This document shows positions 36,599-49,865 of a DNA stretch of 64,000 nt, piece after piece. Below the pieces are notes generated by a model. The model was not told the origin of the DNA, searched no databases, and saw nothing but the letters and a program-made list of their open reading frames with translations. The stretch spans positions 3,100,001-3,164,000 of the forward strand of contig NC_135037.1 of assembly GCF_051020975.1 (NCBI RefSeq). The letters run 5' to 3'. A program made the position numbers and the translations under genes. Source of the DNA: Osmia lignaria lignaria. Taxonomy: Eukaryota; Arthropoda; Insecta; Hymenoptera; Megachilidae. The number at the start of each line of letters is the position of its first letter. The first letter of the stretch is position 1.

Positions 36599-37279
36599 AA
36601 GTATTTTTTATGTTCAGGAATCATAACAGTATCATGTGAGATATTTTATTTTAAATTTACATTTTTATACAAGTGAATCATTTTTAATACTTTTATTAAT
36701 GTCGTTTACATATAGAATACATCAAATTTTTGATTAGATAAATTTAACATATTTTAATTACGTAAGGAGACGCAGTACACGTTACCAAAGATATATTTTA
36801 CATTTTTATATATACACATTACATCCATTATTTTAAATATTATTTGTATATATCAATTTGATACTTATATAACGATATATCGATTTTATATTATAACGAT
36901 AGTAGATAGATCGAAGAATGAATATTATTTACAATTCCATTAACAATTTTTATACTTACTTAATGGTAATCGTAATGAGACTATATTTAAAATCCTGTTC
37001 AATCAACTTTTTAGAAATTTATATAGAGGTGTAATAAATTTTTAATGTAAGTTAATAAATTATTTAATGAATTATTATGCTATACGTTTAATATTATATA
37101 TAAAATAATATTAATGTTAATTAATAATGCTAATAATATTAATAATAATGTTGAAGCCATTTATAATGTAAGTTTTGTGCAGATATTGTATAATTATTTA
37201 AAACAAAAATAATTATATAATCAATATTTTTATCTTTTAGAAGTGTAATATTGTTATAAAATAGTGGTTTCGTAATAGT
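36599..37279. other. AT-rich convergent 3' region between ELMO and Hip14
   Basis: Very AT-rich, with a low-complexity run of TTAATAATA-type sequence near 37080-37150. It holds the 3' UTRs of both genes. No gene seen. Confidence 0.5.
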
Positions 37280-39907
37280 TTACATGATATCTTCTGAAAG
37301 TATTTGGTAATTTTGAGGATTGTTTGCCTGGTGATTTGGAGGACAAAGAAAGAACTCGATAAAATTGAGAACAGGACCTCTACTAAATGGATTTAAATAT
37401 CTTCCTTTCTTATCTCTTAAATATGAATATCGTTTATAGTTAAACATTTCATTTGTGGTTAAGTTCATGCAAGCATGTAATACCTACGTAAAAGAAGATA
37501 AGTTACTATGAATCCAGACAAATATTTCATATGGTATAAAAGTATATTTTATAATTACCGAAGTGCATGTTAGAATCCATCCAAGTCCACAAAACACTAA
37601 AGCTTCTAGTACCCCCAACACATATAGTAATTGGATTCCTTCAATTGCCATACAGTAGCAGGCAAAATAAATTGTAAAAGAACAATTTATTGCTACACAC
37701 ATGACGAACAAGAAGAACCACATTCTGTAATAATAATTTATTAATGAGTAACGATTAGTAAGCATGTTATAAGTAATATAATTTTTATATTGTATGTATA
37801 ATTTTATAATTTACCTGTTTCTTAAACCCACACAGTTGTATATAAAAGGACAGTGATGATCGAAATATGTAACACATCTATTACATATTCTGCAATGTTT
37901 AGCCCTTAGCGGTCTGAAGCATCTACAACTGTGACATAATCGAGATAACAATACATTTCGTTTCTTCCATTTATCGAAGTATGGAATCTAAAATAGAGAT
38001 CGTTACGTGTATATCATTTATAATATTCAATACTACATGATGTCAATATTTTCAAATAATACCTGGTTGATTGCTCTATAATAAGTTTCACTGTTTTGTG
38101 GTATGTAACCAGGATCTCTTCTATTTGCTACAATCCATGAAATCCACATAACAATGTTCCAATAAATAAAGCAATAATGACTACCGCGTAAGAGGTTCCA
38201 CGTTAATGGGATACATTTTAGTAAGTACATTGGATATCCCCATAAAAGAACTGATACCATAAATAATAATATAGGACCTTTACTGTTGCCAGCTCCGCCA
38301 AATAATAATGCCCTTAAAAATAAATGGATATTAATACATTATTCTGCATACATTATACGAAAGACGAAAATACAAACCAAAGTTCATTGATAGGTGGAAT
38401 CCATCTAGACCGTCGCTTTTGTTCAGCTTGAAGTATTCTTATAATCTCAGAATGTCTGTGACTTTTAGCCAGCTGTAACGGTGTTTTACCATTTTTATCA
38501 CGAGGTTCTAATTCAATTTTACTTTTCTCACACAATATTTTAACGCAACTGAGATTGCCAGAAAGACATGCTAAGTGCAGTGGAGTAGATCCAAAGTAAT
38601 CTGGTTTTTGTAAATCTACTCCACTATACATGAGTAATCTTATTAGTTCTGCATGACCCTTATATGCAGCCCAATGAAGGGCAGTATCACCGTTTATATC
38701 TGTTAAATGTCCTAATGCACCGGACCCTAATAAAAATGCTGCTGTTGCAAATTTTCCAAACATACAGGCAGTCATCAAAGGAGTTAGGCCTTTAAAATCT
38801 GCTGCATTAACAGCAACACCTGCCTAGAATAAATAAGAGAAAGGTAATCAAATCGTAATTTTATATGCAATTGCAATTTTACTTAATTTCAATACCTTTA
38901 ATAACACTTGAACTAACGCACTATGACCTTTCCGGCAAGCCCAATGTATCGGTCTCGGTCCTTGAATTCCAAGACAAGAAAGATCAACTGGTCCATTTCG
39001 TTCTATTAAGTATCTCATTACCTATTGCATATAGATTTTCATTTATAAATAAAAACATAGCTTTTTCATCGTAATTGCTGTATGAATTTCATGAAGTTAA
39101 TTATACAAACTAACTTCGATGTTTCCATCCAGAGCAGCCCAATGGGCTGGGGTATATCCCCATTCATCCCTTGCGCTTAATACACTTAAACCATTCTTTT
39201 CTACTAATTCATCCACAGCCGTTATTTCCCTAAATAAACATTACATTTTTTAATATTTTTTCACCTTAGTTCACTGTTAATACGAACAATATTAGGATAA
39301 CAAGTCTACCCGGATCTAAGTAGTTCGAAGATCTGTTTGGTTTCGTTAGACGGAGTTTGACCGGGAGTAGTTTCGTCGGCATAAATGTTGTCGTCAGGAC
39401 CGCTTCTCTGTCGCAGTTCAGAATCCTTAGCAGATCCATGATTTTGATGAGTGGTGCTAGAAATCGGAGTATTTGGTAGATGCCCGACCATGTCGGGATC
39501 GGGACTTAATTCCCATACGGATCTCGCTGCCCCGGGCCCTGTTACAGGGCTTACAGGATACACCTAAGAAGGTTGATAATATTTTGATAAAATTTTAATC
39601 ATTAATCATCAATTAAATGTTAAATTTAAGTTCAATTTTAAATCTAAATACTTTAAAAGTGATAAAATTGTTTACCCCGCCATTGATTTGAAACTTGACG
39701 CTAGTCTCTAAGGCATTTTATTATATTTATTTACAACTTAAGATGATTTAATTGTTTGATTTTGTTAGTATCATGTTTATTTCATTTTTGTACAACTAAT
39801 GTATCTTTGTAGCTCACCTTACAAAGCGTTGCGAGCTCCGTATTTACTCGCTCGTGTTCGGAAGGTGTCCTAAAGGATGCGCCTGGGGCTGAGGTTGTTC
39901 CACCTTC
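37280..39907 (-). CDS. Hip14: Ankyrin-repeat palmitoyltransferase Hip14 (ZDHHC17-like), 5' end incomplete
   Basis: Nine exons on the minus strand: 39818-39907 (tentative), 39310-39563, 39115-39229, 38896-39021, 38378-38823, 38063-38312, 37815-37987, 37559-37724, 37280-37483, giving at least 607 residues against about 630 in human ZDHHC17. The enzyme attaches palmitate to cysteines of synaptic proteins such as SNAP25 and cysteine-string protein, in Golgi and synaptic membranes. Five to six ankyrin repeats ([70 protein letters not shown]) come first, followed by paired membrane helices. Then comes the catalytic CRD ([24 protein letters not shown]) and two more helices. I found no in-frame ATG in the first exon listed, so a further 5' exon is expected; the first in-frame ATG downstream is within DPDMVGHL. 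Confidence 0.93.
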
Positions 39908-40797
39908 CTTAACGGTTAGTCACAAAGAAACATTTGGTCCAACCATGTTTTTCAATCGAATTCTTGCTAGACACCGTTTCGTTTATTGTAATAAAGTCTA
40001 GAACAATACCTTCCTTATACAGCAGTTTAATTAGTTAAGAGCAGCAATGTTCGCACTTCAAAGTGAGACCATACTAGTTGCGTGACATTGCGCATTAAAA
40101 TCAATACTATAGTTGAATGAACGCCTGCGTACTAAAATTGCATGAAACGTAAAACTTATTTTTATTTTTGGAGGTTTAACTAGAGGATAGCTTTATTAAA
40201 TATTACATTTTATCATTCCTATATACAGTATCGAGCATGGTAGGTTTCCATTGGGAAATTCCTCTCTAGAGGCGAAGGGAAGAGGGACTCCGGGTTTCCA
40301 ATCCACCCCTTCAGCCCCGGTGGCAGTTATGTGAAGACTGACAATGTATAAAGGGTTAGAGATCCCATGTATATGTATAGGCTTGGGGAGAATTATATTA
40401 TTTTGTTTCTAAATCACTTCTAATATTAATATTGTAAAAATGTAAGATTTTGAGAATTTTTGCTTTCTGTATATCACTGCTTTTTCTCGGGAGACCTACA
40501 CACTGTACTCAATATTATATGAATGTCGTATAAAGATTAAATTCTTAAATAGGTATTATTTTTTATATAGAATATGCATACTATAATTGTTATATACAAT
40601 ATTTTTAAGAAATGGATATTTCAGCTTAAATTTAAATTTAAATACTATTTCTTAACTAGATGGCGTTGTACAAAATTACTTCATCCATACACAACACAGT
40701 AATTATACAAAATGCGGTTTACATGTATGACGTTGTGTTAAATGAAATTTAATTGTGATGTATAAAATATTATTAGGTTCCATTTAATTAATATAAA
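39908..40797. promoter_or_regulatory. Divergent region between Hip14 and PAF1
   Basis: About 0.9 kb between two divergent genes. It should contain the missing Hip14 first exon, both promoters and a GC-richer island at 40230-40400. I could not pick the Hip14 start exon with confidence. Confidence 0.4.
40230..40400. repeat. Suspected dispersed repeat fragment
   Basis: A GC-richer block (GGAAATTCCTCTCTAGAGGC, then GGTGGCAGTTATGTGAAGAC) sits abruptly in AT-rich DNA and has no intact reading frame. Its sharp compositional edges suggest an old inserted repeat. I see no terminal repeats or target duplication, so the class is unknown. Confidence 0.3.
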
Positions 40798-42957
40798 ATG
40801 GCTCCAACAATTCAGACTAATGGTAACGCTGCAGATAGAGATAAACGTACAGCTAGACCAGCTGAGAAAAGGTAACAATTACAAATGTTAACCTTTACAT
40901 TTTTGATATTAATATAACTTCTTTAATACTTTTATTTCAGGTCTGAGTTAATATGTAGAGTTAAATATTGCAATACTTTGCCTGATATACCATTTGATCC
41001 CAAGTTTATTACATATCCTTTTGAATCCACTCGGTAAGTTTTGCATGTTTATATTTTAAAAGTTCCTTGGGTAATGTACAACTAAGAAATATTTCTAGGT
41101 TTATTCAATATAATCCAACTTCATTGGAACGTAACTATAAATATGAAGTATTAACAGAACATGACTTAGGTGTGGAGATTGATCTTATCAATAAAGACAC
41201 ATATGCTGGAGATGTGAATGCACAGTTAGATCCTGCTGATGAAAAACTTCTCGAAGAAGATGTTCTTACTCCACAAGATTCTAAAAGATCCAGACACCAT
41301 GCCAGAAGTGTTTCTTGGCTCAGACGTACAGAATATATTTCTACAGAACAAACCAGATTTCAACCACAGACTGTTGATAAGGTTGAAGCTAAAGTTGGTT
41401 ACAGCATTAAGAAAAATTTCAAAGTGAGTTAATAGATCTATACTTTTACTTTAATTATGCATTCCCATGTATGAAATTTTATATTTGTGTTTTTGTTTTT
41501 AGGAAGAAACATTATATATGGATCGTGAAAGTCAAATAAAAGCTATAGAGAAAACATTTGAAGATAATAAGAAACCAATTGAAAGACATTACAGTAAACC
41601 AAATGTAGTACCTGTAGAGATTTTACCAGTATTTCCTGATTTTAAGGTATTTAGAATTAATAATCTATATTAAATATATGTAAAATATTTTCATTTTTCT
41701 ATAATGTTGTCATTGATTCTTTTCAGCTATGGAAATATCCTTGTGCACAAGTCATATTTGATTCAGATCCAGCTCCAACGGGTCGTTCTGTTCCAGCTCA
41801 GATCGAAGAAATGTCACAAGCTATGATTCGGTAAATTTATTCTTCGTAAATTTTATTAGTTATTTGTATACAATATGCACAAGATATTATAATGTATGTA
41901 TTGTTGCAGAGGTGTAATGGATGAAAGTGGTGAACAATTTGTAGCATACTTCTTACCTTTAGATGAAACCTTAGAAAAACGTAGGAGGGATTTCACAGCT
42001 GGAATTGACTATGCAGATGATGAAGAATATGAGTATAAAATGGCTAGGGAATATAACTGGAATGTAAAAAGTAAAGCTTCAAAGGGATACGAAGAAAATT
42101 ATTTCCTTGTTATAAGGCAAGATGGGGTAGGTTAAATATGAAATTATTTATTCAAAATATAAGATATAAAATTTAATTACTTACGTTGCAGGTATATTAT
42201 AATGAACTGGAAACGCGAGTACGCCTTAGTAAACGTCGTCAAAAAGTTGGACAGCAACCGAATAATACAAGGCTGATAGTAAGACACAGACCACTCAACG
42301 CTAATGAATTTAAAATGCAAAGGTACAGGGAAAAGCAATTGGAACCACCAGGAGAAGAAGACGAAGATGAAGAAGAGGAAGAGGAGGAAGAGGAAGAACC
42401 TCAACAAGAAGTCGAAAAACCAGAAGAAAGGGGTTAATAGCATTACATTTAAAAATTGTTATGATTCTCTCTTTAAAAAAACTGTTTAAAATGACTTTTT
42501 GTAATCTGTTTCAGATGGTTTTGAAAACGAAGCTGAATCAAGAGCATCATCTAGAGCATCTTCTCGAGCATCTAGTAGAAAATCCCGTTCTCGTTCAAAA
42601 TCTCGTTCCCATTCGCCATCAAAATCTAGATCTGCTTCTCGTTCGCGCTCTGAATCACGATCTCCTTCTAGATCACGTAGTAAATCAAGATCAAGATCTC
42701 GTACTCCACAATCCAGAAATTCTTCTAATTCAAAGTCACCTTCAAGATCTCGTTCTGCGTCTCCAGTTAAATCTCGATCTGGATCACCAGTTAAATCTCG
42801 ATCTAGATCTCCAGCCAAATCTCGATCTGGATCATCGTCAAGCTCAAAATCAAGATCTCGTTCAAGATCAAGATCATTCACTGGTAGTGACACTGGTTCC
42901 GGAAGTGGTAGTGGATCTGGTAGCGGCAGCGGTGAAAGTGGTTCGGAAAGTGAATAA
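40798..42957 (+). CDS. Paf1: RNA polymerase II-associated factor 1 (PAF1), subunit of the PAF complex
   Basis: Eight exons (40798-40871, 40941-41033, 41099-41423, 41503-41646, 41727-41830, 41910-42126, 42192-42432, 42515-42957) join to 546 residues (human 531). PAF1 scaffolds the PAF complex, which travels with RNA polymerase II and supports elongation and histone H2B ubiquitination. Family segments are visible throughout: [78 protein letters not shown] and [16 protein letters not shown]. An acidic run ([13 protein letters not shown]) follows near residue 385. The last exon encodes a long Ser-Arg-rich tail with many RS dipeptides, ending in Gly-Ser and Ser-Glu repeats. The RS tail explains the long antisense open frame over the same DNA. 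Confidence 0.95.
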
Positions 42958-43778
42958 ATGAAAATTATAATGAAAGAACAATTAATGTTATAATGAAGAA
43001 ACTTAAATTTTAAGCCAATATTCGTAAGCAACCTACATTTTTAAAAACCATTTATGGTTTATCATTATTTTGAGAACATTCTATCGTTATATGTATATAG
43101 TGCCTATAATAAATGTAAGGTAATAAAAAAAAGAGACACTATATCGATAAGAAAAATCACGTTTGATAAACGTTATTTTGTCTAGTGTAAAAAAGTACCA
43201 GTAGAGTGCAGTTCATACCATCTCGTATATCACCTGCAAGCTTGTTTTTTAATAGCATTGCATCATCTACATGACGTATCTGAATTATATTTTACCGTGA
43301 TACCCATTAGTGACTTACTGGTAGTTAAAGTGTGAATTTTTGGAGTTTCATGAGTTTATTAAGTGAAATTGAATATAAATATCTATATAAAACATAAAGG
43401 TGAGTAAAATAGATTGTATGAAGCACGACATCTTTCATCACTCAATGGTGTTTCGCAAACTTAACGTTTTGAGTTTATTATATGCCCCAAAAACATTGAC
43501 CCTGATTTATGCGACGCACTATTTCATATACATTTGTAATTGTGCTGTATGTATGTACACATTCAAATACTCTATGTAAATATTGTACAAAAAGTAATTG
43601 ACAACAACCTGAAAAAACTGATTCATTATATATCTTGTTTATAGATATAATAATATATCTTTTACAAATTGAATAATGCACTGAAAGACGTTCAATTAAC
43701 ATAATATAACGTTTTAATTTATAATTAAATAATATACATATAATTTTGAAGTTTTTATAACATGGCGTCTGGTTACAG
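42958..43778. other. Intergenic region between PAF1 and the bZIP gene
   Basis: PAF1 3' UTR followed by the promoter and 5' UTR of the next plus-strand gene. GGTTACAG directly before the bZIP ATG looks like a splice acceptor, so a non-coding first exon probably lies near 43.3-43.4 kb. Confidence 0.4.
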
Positions 43779-44285
43779 ATGGCACCAAAAAATAAAGAAA
43801 ATACTTCATCTGGAAATAAGAGAAAGCGGCAGATTTCAGAAGAAGGAGATGATGAAGATTATAGAAGGCGTAGAGATAGAAATAATCAAGTAAATCAGTA
43901 TTTAATAAGTTCGTTAAAAGTAAAATGTGTATATTTATTTGACTTGTTAATATTAATATTTGTTACAGGCTGTGAAACGGTCAAGGGTTAAAAGTAAATT
44001 ACGTACTCAACAAACATTAGAACGTGTGAATCAGCTTAAAACAGAGAATGAATTACTTGAAGAAAAAATTAAAATGCTCACAAAAGAATTAGGTTTCTTG
44101 AAAGACTTGTTTCTTGCACATGCAGGTATGTTATTTTATTATGCCAAGAAATCAATTTTTGAATTACACTAATGATTTTAGGTTCAAGTCAACATTCTGT
44201 GAATTTTCAAGATATAGATCTAAATGCTCTTTTAGCTGAAGATACAAAATCTGAAGAACAAACAAAACAAACAGCAAAATCATAA
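43779..44285 (+). CDS. C/EBP-gamma-like bZIP transcription factor
   Basis: Three exons (43779-43889, 43969-44125, 44182-44285) join to 123 residues. The basic region spans about residues 28-52 (DEDYRRRRDRNNQ then AVKRSRVKSK), containing the N-x-x-A-V-x-x-S-R core of C/EBP proteins. A leucine zipper follows (RVNQLKTENELLEEKIKMLT, then KELGFLKDLFLAHAG). The N-terminus is a Lys-rich, acidic segment and the C-terminus is short and acidic. Small size and the FLKDLFLAHA end of the zipper fit C/EBP-gamma; the fly counterpart is Irbp18, which pairs with other bZIP proteins such as ATF4-type factors. C/EBP-gamma proteins lack a transactivation domain and work as dimer partners. Confidence 0.88.
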
Positions 44286-45179
44286 GTTGTATGAAATGCC
44301 ACGTGAAGGAAATAACGTGGTATTGATTATATCTGAGATAAAGATGCACTTTGGTTTATCCATTTCTAGCATAAAGTTAGGCATCTTGGAACGATGTCTA
44401 CTTTTTAATTGACTTGTAAGGAATTTGAGATGCATGAAATCTTGATAAATGCAATGAATTGCATTTAAAATTTACCATTATTGGTACATGATGAAAGGAG
44501 GTACAAAATTGAAAAAAAGGGTTGAATACCAAAAAAATCACAGAATCTATGTGGAGATTTAAATAGTCTACAATGAAAAAAAGTACAATATATATTTATG
44601 AGAAAAATATAAATTTTGTCTATAGCAATATATACAAAGAAAAAGAAAAATTGAGAGATAAAGAAATATATTCATAATACATTTAAATGTATTTACAATA
44701 ATAGAAATGTAATGATTGTTAATGAAAAACGATTTCATAAAAACTTTACGTGTATTGTAAATATGTTCATAACAGAACAGTTAAATCATTCCAGTACTTT
44801 GATGTATAAGCACTTAAATATTTTGAATTAAATATTTTACTTTTTCTAAAAAAGAAGTAGTTTCATAATTTGTAAAATGATAATTGAATAGATTATGAAT
44901 TAAATAAAAGTACATAAAAGTTAATATTAATATTTATTTAGAATAAAGTTATTGAATTTTTGAAAAGATTGCATCTTCGGTAAAGTCAAATTCTACACTT
45001 CTCTCCTATAAAAAGACCTGCCGTTAGTTGGATGCAATAACTGAGGTGGCGCTTAAATCAATTTCTGTTCGGCCTAATTTTTGATGAAACGTTGACTATT
45101 ATACCGACGCGGAATTCGGCCTCGACGCTTGCATCACCGTAACGTTGAATGGTTGAATGTTTTAGTCAAAAACGATGCA
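44286..45179. other. Intergenic region between the bZIP gene and INTS8
   Basis: AT-rich 3' flank of the bZIP gene, turning CpG-richer at 45000-45150, which is probably the INTS8 promoter and 5' UTR. No gene seen. Confidence 0.45.
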
Positions 45180-48100
45180 ATGATGGATGTAGATTTGTTA
45201 AGACCAGGCACAGTGCCAATATCACCTGATACAATTCTTTGGTTTGAATTTTTATTAAATCCATCTCTGTTACAACAACATTTATCTAAATCTTCACCCG
45301 GTAAATAACTATTTAACCTTAATATTTGTAATATAAACAATAAACAACATTTAGTAAGGCGACTGTCTTGATTTTATCATCATTATTATTATTTTAGATC
45401 CTTCAGCTACAGATTTGATAATCAAATTTATGACAATCAATTCAGAACAGAAGGAAAATGAAGTGAAAATTGTTGATACAGAAACAAATGATACAAAACC
45501 TAATACTACAAATAAGTTAACTCATAGAAATCTCGCTTTGAAGATTCTTTCTTTGAAAGTAGCAGCATATTTAAAATGGGATTTAGATATATTAGCAAAA
45601 AAATTGCCATTACCAATACAATTGACATTGCTACAAGATCTTTTCTATGTGACATCAGATTTATCTGTTGAAATCCCTGTAGTACCTGAATTTACGATAC
45701 ATTCAATTTCTGACCAAGCTTTATTTACAATTGTTCTTTATCATAGATGGCACATAAGAGCAATTATTTATAGAGCTTTAAATAACAAACAATCTAAGCA
45801 ACAGTTTCTTCATATGTAAGATTTCAAATGTTTACAACACAGTTGATTGAAATATCTATCAATTGTAAAATGATTTTTATGTTAGTCCAGGTATTCAGGA
45901 ATCAACTTATGTCCCTCCTGGAGTAATAGATGATATAATTAGAAAATTAGAAGCCCAAGTATCTAACAGTATAAATTTTTTAAATAATATTCTTGAAACT
46001 AATGACATAAAACCAAAAATGTTGTCCTTTGATACTTTTCAAATGTTAACAGAAGATAGCACTGAAATTAAACAAAATTGGGAAAACATGTATTCTATAA
46101 GCCTAGATGAATTTAAATGTCAGGTATAATTAGCATATTTCTTTTTAATGTTTCATTTATTATTATTATTATTCTATATTATGGTTCATTACTTTGACAC
46201 TTTTAGATACATTATGATCTAGCAAGATTTCATTTATTAAAAGAGGAATATCAAGAAGCAAAACGGCATACTATACAAGCAAAGGAATTATTTTATAAAC
46301 TTGATAGTTTAGAAAAGCGATTATATTGTAGAATTAAGAAGGAATGTTTAGATGGCTGCTGCTTAGCATGCGAAGTATCTGTAGAAGGAGTTACTTCTAG
46401 TCTTACTCAACAATTACAAACTTCGGTCAAAGATCAGTACACTGTATGTATAATTAAATGTTATTTAGAGAACTTATTTATACATAATGTATTAACATTG
46501 AGTTTTGTTGTAGAATATATTACAAATTTTACAAGCGGATAATATTGCTAGAGAAATTCCACAAGTTTATAGAGATAATTTAGAACTTGATGTACAGGGA
46601 GGATCTGTTAATAGGAAGATTGTAGTAGCTCGCGATCTTTTGCTTCAAATTCAGTGTTTAAATTTGGTTCGAAAAATTTTGGATGGTAATGTTATTCTTG
46701 GTGATTATGTAACAGAAATACAAGCAGCTGGAAATAAAGGGGTTGATGTATTTTTTTGGGTAAAATTATATCCTTTACTTCAGATTGTTCATATCGATTT
46801 TTGTATCATTCATGCTATATAAGAATTTGTTTTTAGGCACTTGGACATGTTTTGGAAAAAGCAACTGCTATGGATAAAAAACGTATTTCCCGGTATCTTC
46901 TTTACCTTGTACATATGAGTAATACTGAGGGAATTGCTTCCAAAATACTTGGTGATCCTTCATATATCGCACTGTTTGATGAAAAAGAATTGGAAGAAAT
47001 TAGAAAATCAGCTACTGACGAAGAACTTGAATTACCGGAGTTATTGTTAAAAAATGACTGGGGTATATCATTAGCGACGTATACCCGTTAGTATATAAAT
47101 GTTAATTATCTAATTTGATGTATTAAGTAACTATGAAATAATATGATGATAAATTCTAATTGCAGAAAGCCCAAAGATAGAAATATTTGAATTAGAGCAA
47201 AAGTTAATACACTCGTATAACACTACTGAAATTCACGAAATATTGGTACATTTAGATGGAAAACATCGAATGAAACCTTTATGGCATGTAAATAGTTGTT
47301 GGGAATTACCTATTCCATTGCAAAGTGTTGTAATGTCACTTCCTAGAGGTTTCCTTCAAGATTATTCATATGTGTTGTTAGCAAAAAGTAGGGAGTTGGT
47401 AATGTCTAAAGATTTTGAAGGGGCAATTGAAATTTTAAATGTATTAGAGAAAGAAGCACAGCAACATACACAAAGTGGTAACACATTAATATTTAAGTTA
47501 TGTAAATTGGTGAATTGGGAGAGCCTTCTTGTTGAAATATGGAGGTGTCTTCATGCATGGCCAGCAACAAATATATGCGATACACAAAGTTTAGTTACAA
47601 GGTGTAAGCAATGCCTTGGAGCATTACAAGCAACCGATCAAGTTATTCCACGTCAAGAAATTATTGAGTATTGTACTGTTTTTCTTTTAAATATGGCTGA
47701 GTGGGACTATCTTACAAGTTTAGAAAAACGTTGGAGTTACTCGGAATTTGCTGCAGCTATCAGTAGTGTTTGTCAAGACATTATAAAGTACAAGGGAAAT
47801 AGGAAATTTCCAAGAGAAGCTTGGGATATGGGTAGGTTTCATAAACCTTATGTAATACATTGTTCGGTGTCTCGCATATCATTCTATTGTTATATTTTTA
47901 GTTTTAGCTGCATTTGGACCGAGTAGAGATCAACCACAGAAACGAAGTAACAGTGGTAATAGCGGTACTAGTACCGGTAGTGCTTCAAGAGATGTTATCG
48001 CTAGCATAAATGGTACCCTTAATAGATTACGCGAACCTATGGTTCTTACCGTTGTTATTTCATTGCTAGCACGTTTACGAAACGTTTTACGCGATGAATC

Positions 48101-48937
48101 CAGCCTTGAGTTACATACACAGTATCTTTCACTTTGGCCAGCTGGTGTACCAAAGTAAGCTCTTAAGCTTAAAATTTATATAATTTTCTAATAACATATA
48201 CATATGATCTTACAGTGCCAATTCTTATAACATCAGAAGTATAGGAGAATTATTATTTCAACTCTTAACGCAGGCTTTAAAATATTATCCAAGTAACGTT
48301 CCTTGGTTGAGACTGATGGGAGATCTTAATTTTGGTAAGTGTTAAAATAACATTTTGTCAATAACAGCATGCTAATATAATACTTTTAGTTTTAGGATAT
48401 TACGAAAGTGCAATAAAGTATTATTTAGAAGCTATTATGGTTGCCAGTGATCTATTCAGTCAACCAGTACCACGTTTACAGATTGATGATCTTGTATACA
48501 GACGTATGATAAAATGTTGCGCTCATCTACAATGTTATACTCAAGCTGCCGTTTTATGCCAATTTTTAGAAGAAGTAGATTATTCTTTAGCATTTAAAAT
48601 GGCAGCGAGTGATCAGAAAAGTTGTGCTTCGGCTGATGCTATGGATGCATATTATCATTGCATTTGGGATACTACAATACTTGAGTATCTCATTCATTTG
48701 CATACAAAGCGCGGCGAACATCATAGAAAACAGTTAGCGGTTAGTAGTTAAATATTCATTTATTTAAATATATTACTTACTAGATTTATATATGTTTTTG
48801 TAAAATTCTTATTCTAGATCAAAGTGATTGGTTTATTGGAATTAAATTCAAATAATAACGAGGAGATACAACGAGAGGCTGCGAATATTCGGAAAGCAAA
48901 ATTTTTACGAGCATTAGCGAAACAGTACGTTTATTGA
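45180..48937 (+). CDS. IntS8: Integrator complex subunit 8
   Basis: Eleven exons (45180-45300, 45398-45815, 45886-46123, 46207-46443, 46514-46759, 46837-47086, 47166-47831, 47902-48154, 48216-48334, 48396-48739, 48818-48937) join to 1003 residues (human 995). Integrator cleaves snRNA and other nascent RNA polymerase II transcripts; INTS8 helps recruit protein phosphatase 2A to it. Near the N-terminus WFEFLLNPSLLQQHL and SPDPSATDLIIKF match the conserved family start. The remainder is helical and TPR-like, including CVQ-type helices HYDLARFHLLKEEYQEAKRH, VLEKEAQQHTQSGNTLIFKL, SNVPWLRLMGDLNFGYYESA and a final RKAKFLRALAKQYVY. The start at 45180 is the first of two adjacent ATGs and places the conserved WFEFLL motif near residue 22, as in other species. 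Confidence 0.94.
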
Positions 48938-49865
48938 TAAAAATATATGTATATAAAATTCTATACGATTATATAATAATTTTTTTATCACTTAATACAG
49001 TATTTTGTATATTTACAATGATAATTGATAATTAAAACAATCAAATCTCCCTCCTTTTCCACGTTCAACCCGTACCAATCACGGCTTTTTGTTTTTTGCT
49101 CTAATCGATCTAATGAAACACGAAAGTAATAAAAATTTTATTATATATGATCATTAATTAAATTAACAATAAACTTTAAAAAAGATGATTTTAAAAATAT
49201 AAAAAAATACTTTTTCTTGCGTTGAAATTTTATAACAATTTCTAATGTATCATTTTTTTCAAGTGAGTCATCTACGATCAGCCCTTATCGTTGAATACAT
49301 TGTCGTTGCGTAGTGCGATGAGTGCATATTACTGTTGTACGTAAACGTATACATAAATTATGTTTACATGTTAGAAATAAAGTGTATAAAAGACGTTTAT
49401 TTTTCAACAGAAGAATATAATAATAGAAGAACTTGACAAATCGTAAGCAAACTATATAGAATTGTTAAAGCGTATAGTTCTCGCAGGATTCAGTCTTTAT
49501 AAACAAGACGCCATGATGTTCTTGCAACGCCATAATACTGTTATTCGACATTTCGTTCTTTCTACGATAAATATTTGTAATTAAAACTGCATGCGAAATA
49601 TGAAAAGAATAAATATTGTTTGAAGTATTGTGTTATGTTAAAATAATTTTTAGGTGTTTAATTTTTGGTGAGTACGCAAGAAGGTCTGTGAGTAAATACT
49701 TCCTGAAATTCTAAAAGTTCTCTATACTATTGCTTGTTGTAAATGCCCTGACTCTGCCACTGAAAGGAGTGAAAGAGATAGAGATTGAAAGGTTGGCGTC
49801 AAGAATGTGGTAACAGGAGTGGGAGATTGTAGTAAAAACAATGCTGGATCGCTAGGCAATTCTAC
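48938..49865. promoter_or_regulatory. INTS8 3' flank and Mad promoter / non-coding first exon
   Basis: The first part is the AT-rich 3' flank of INTS8. Near its end, TTCTAC|GTAAGTGC at 49860-49868 is a good plus-strand donor, and TTGAATTACAG ends at 50205 as an acceptor before the Mad exon. This predicts a non-coding first exon of Mad ending at about 49865 and a 340-bp intron. The transcription start is not defined. Confidence 0.5.

Noticed and set aside
42461..43031. Long open frames on both strands over the PAF1 last exon
   Set aside because: They are shadows of the Ser-Arg codon repetition: the shifted and antisense frames read as Asp/Leu-rich low complexity with no start, splice or domain support.
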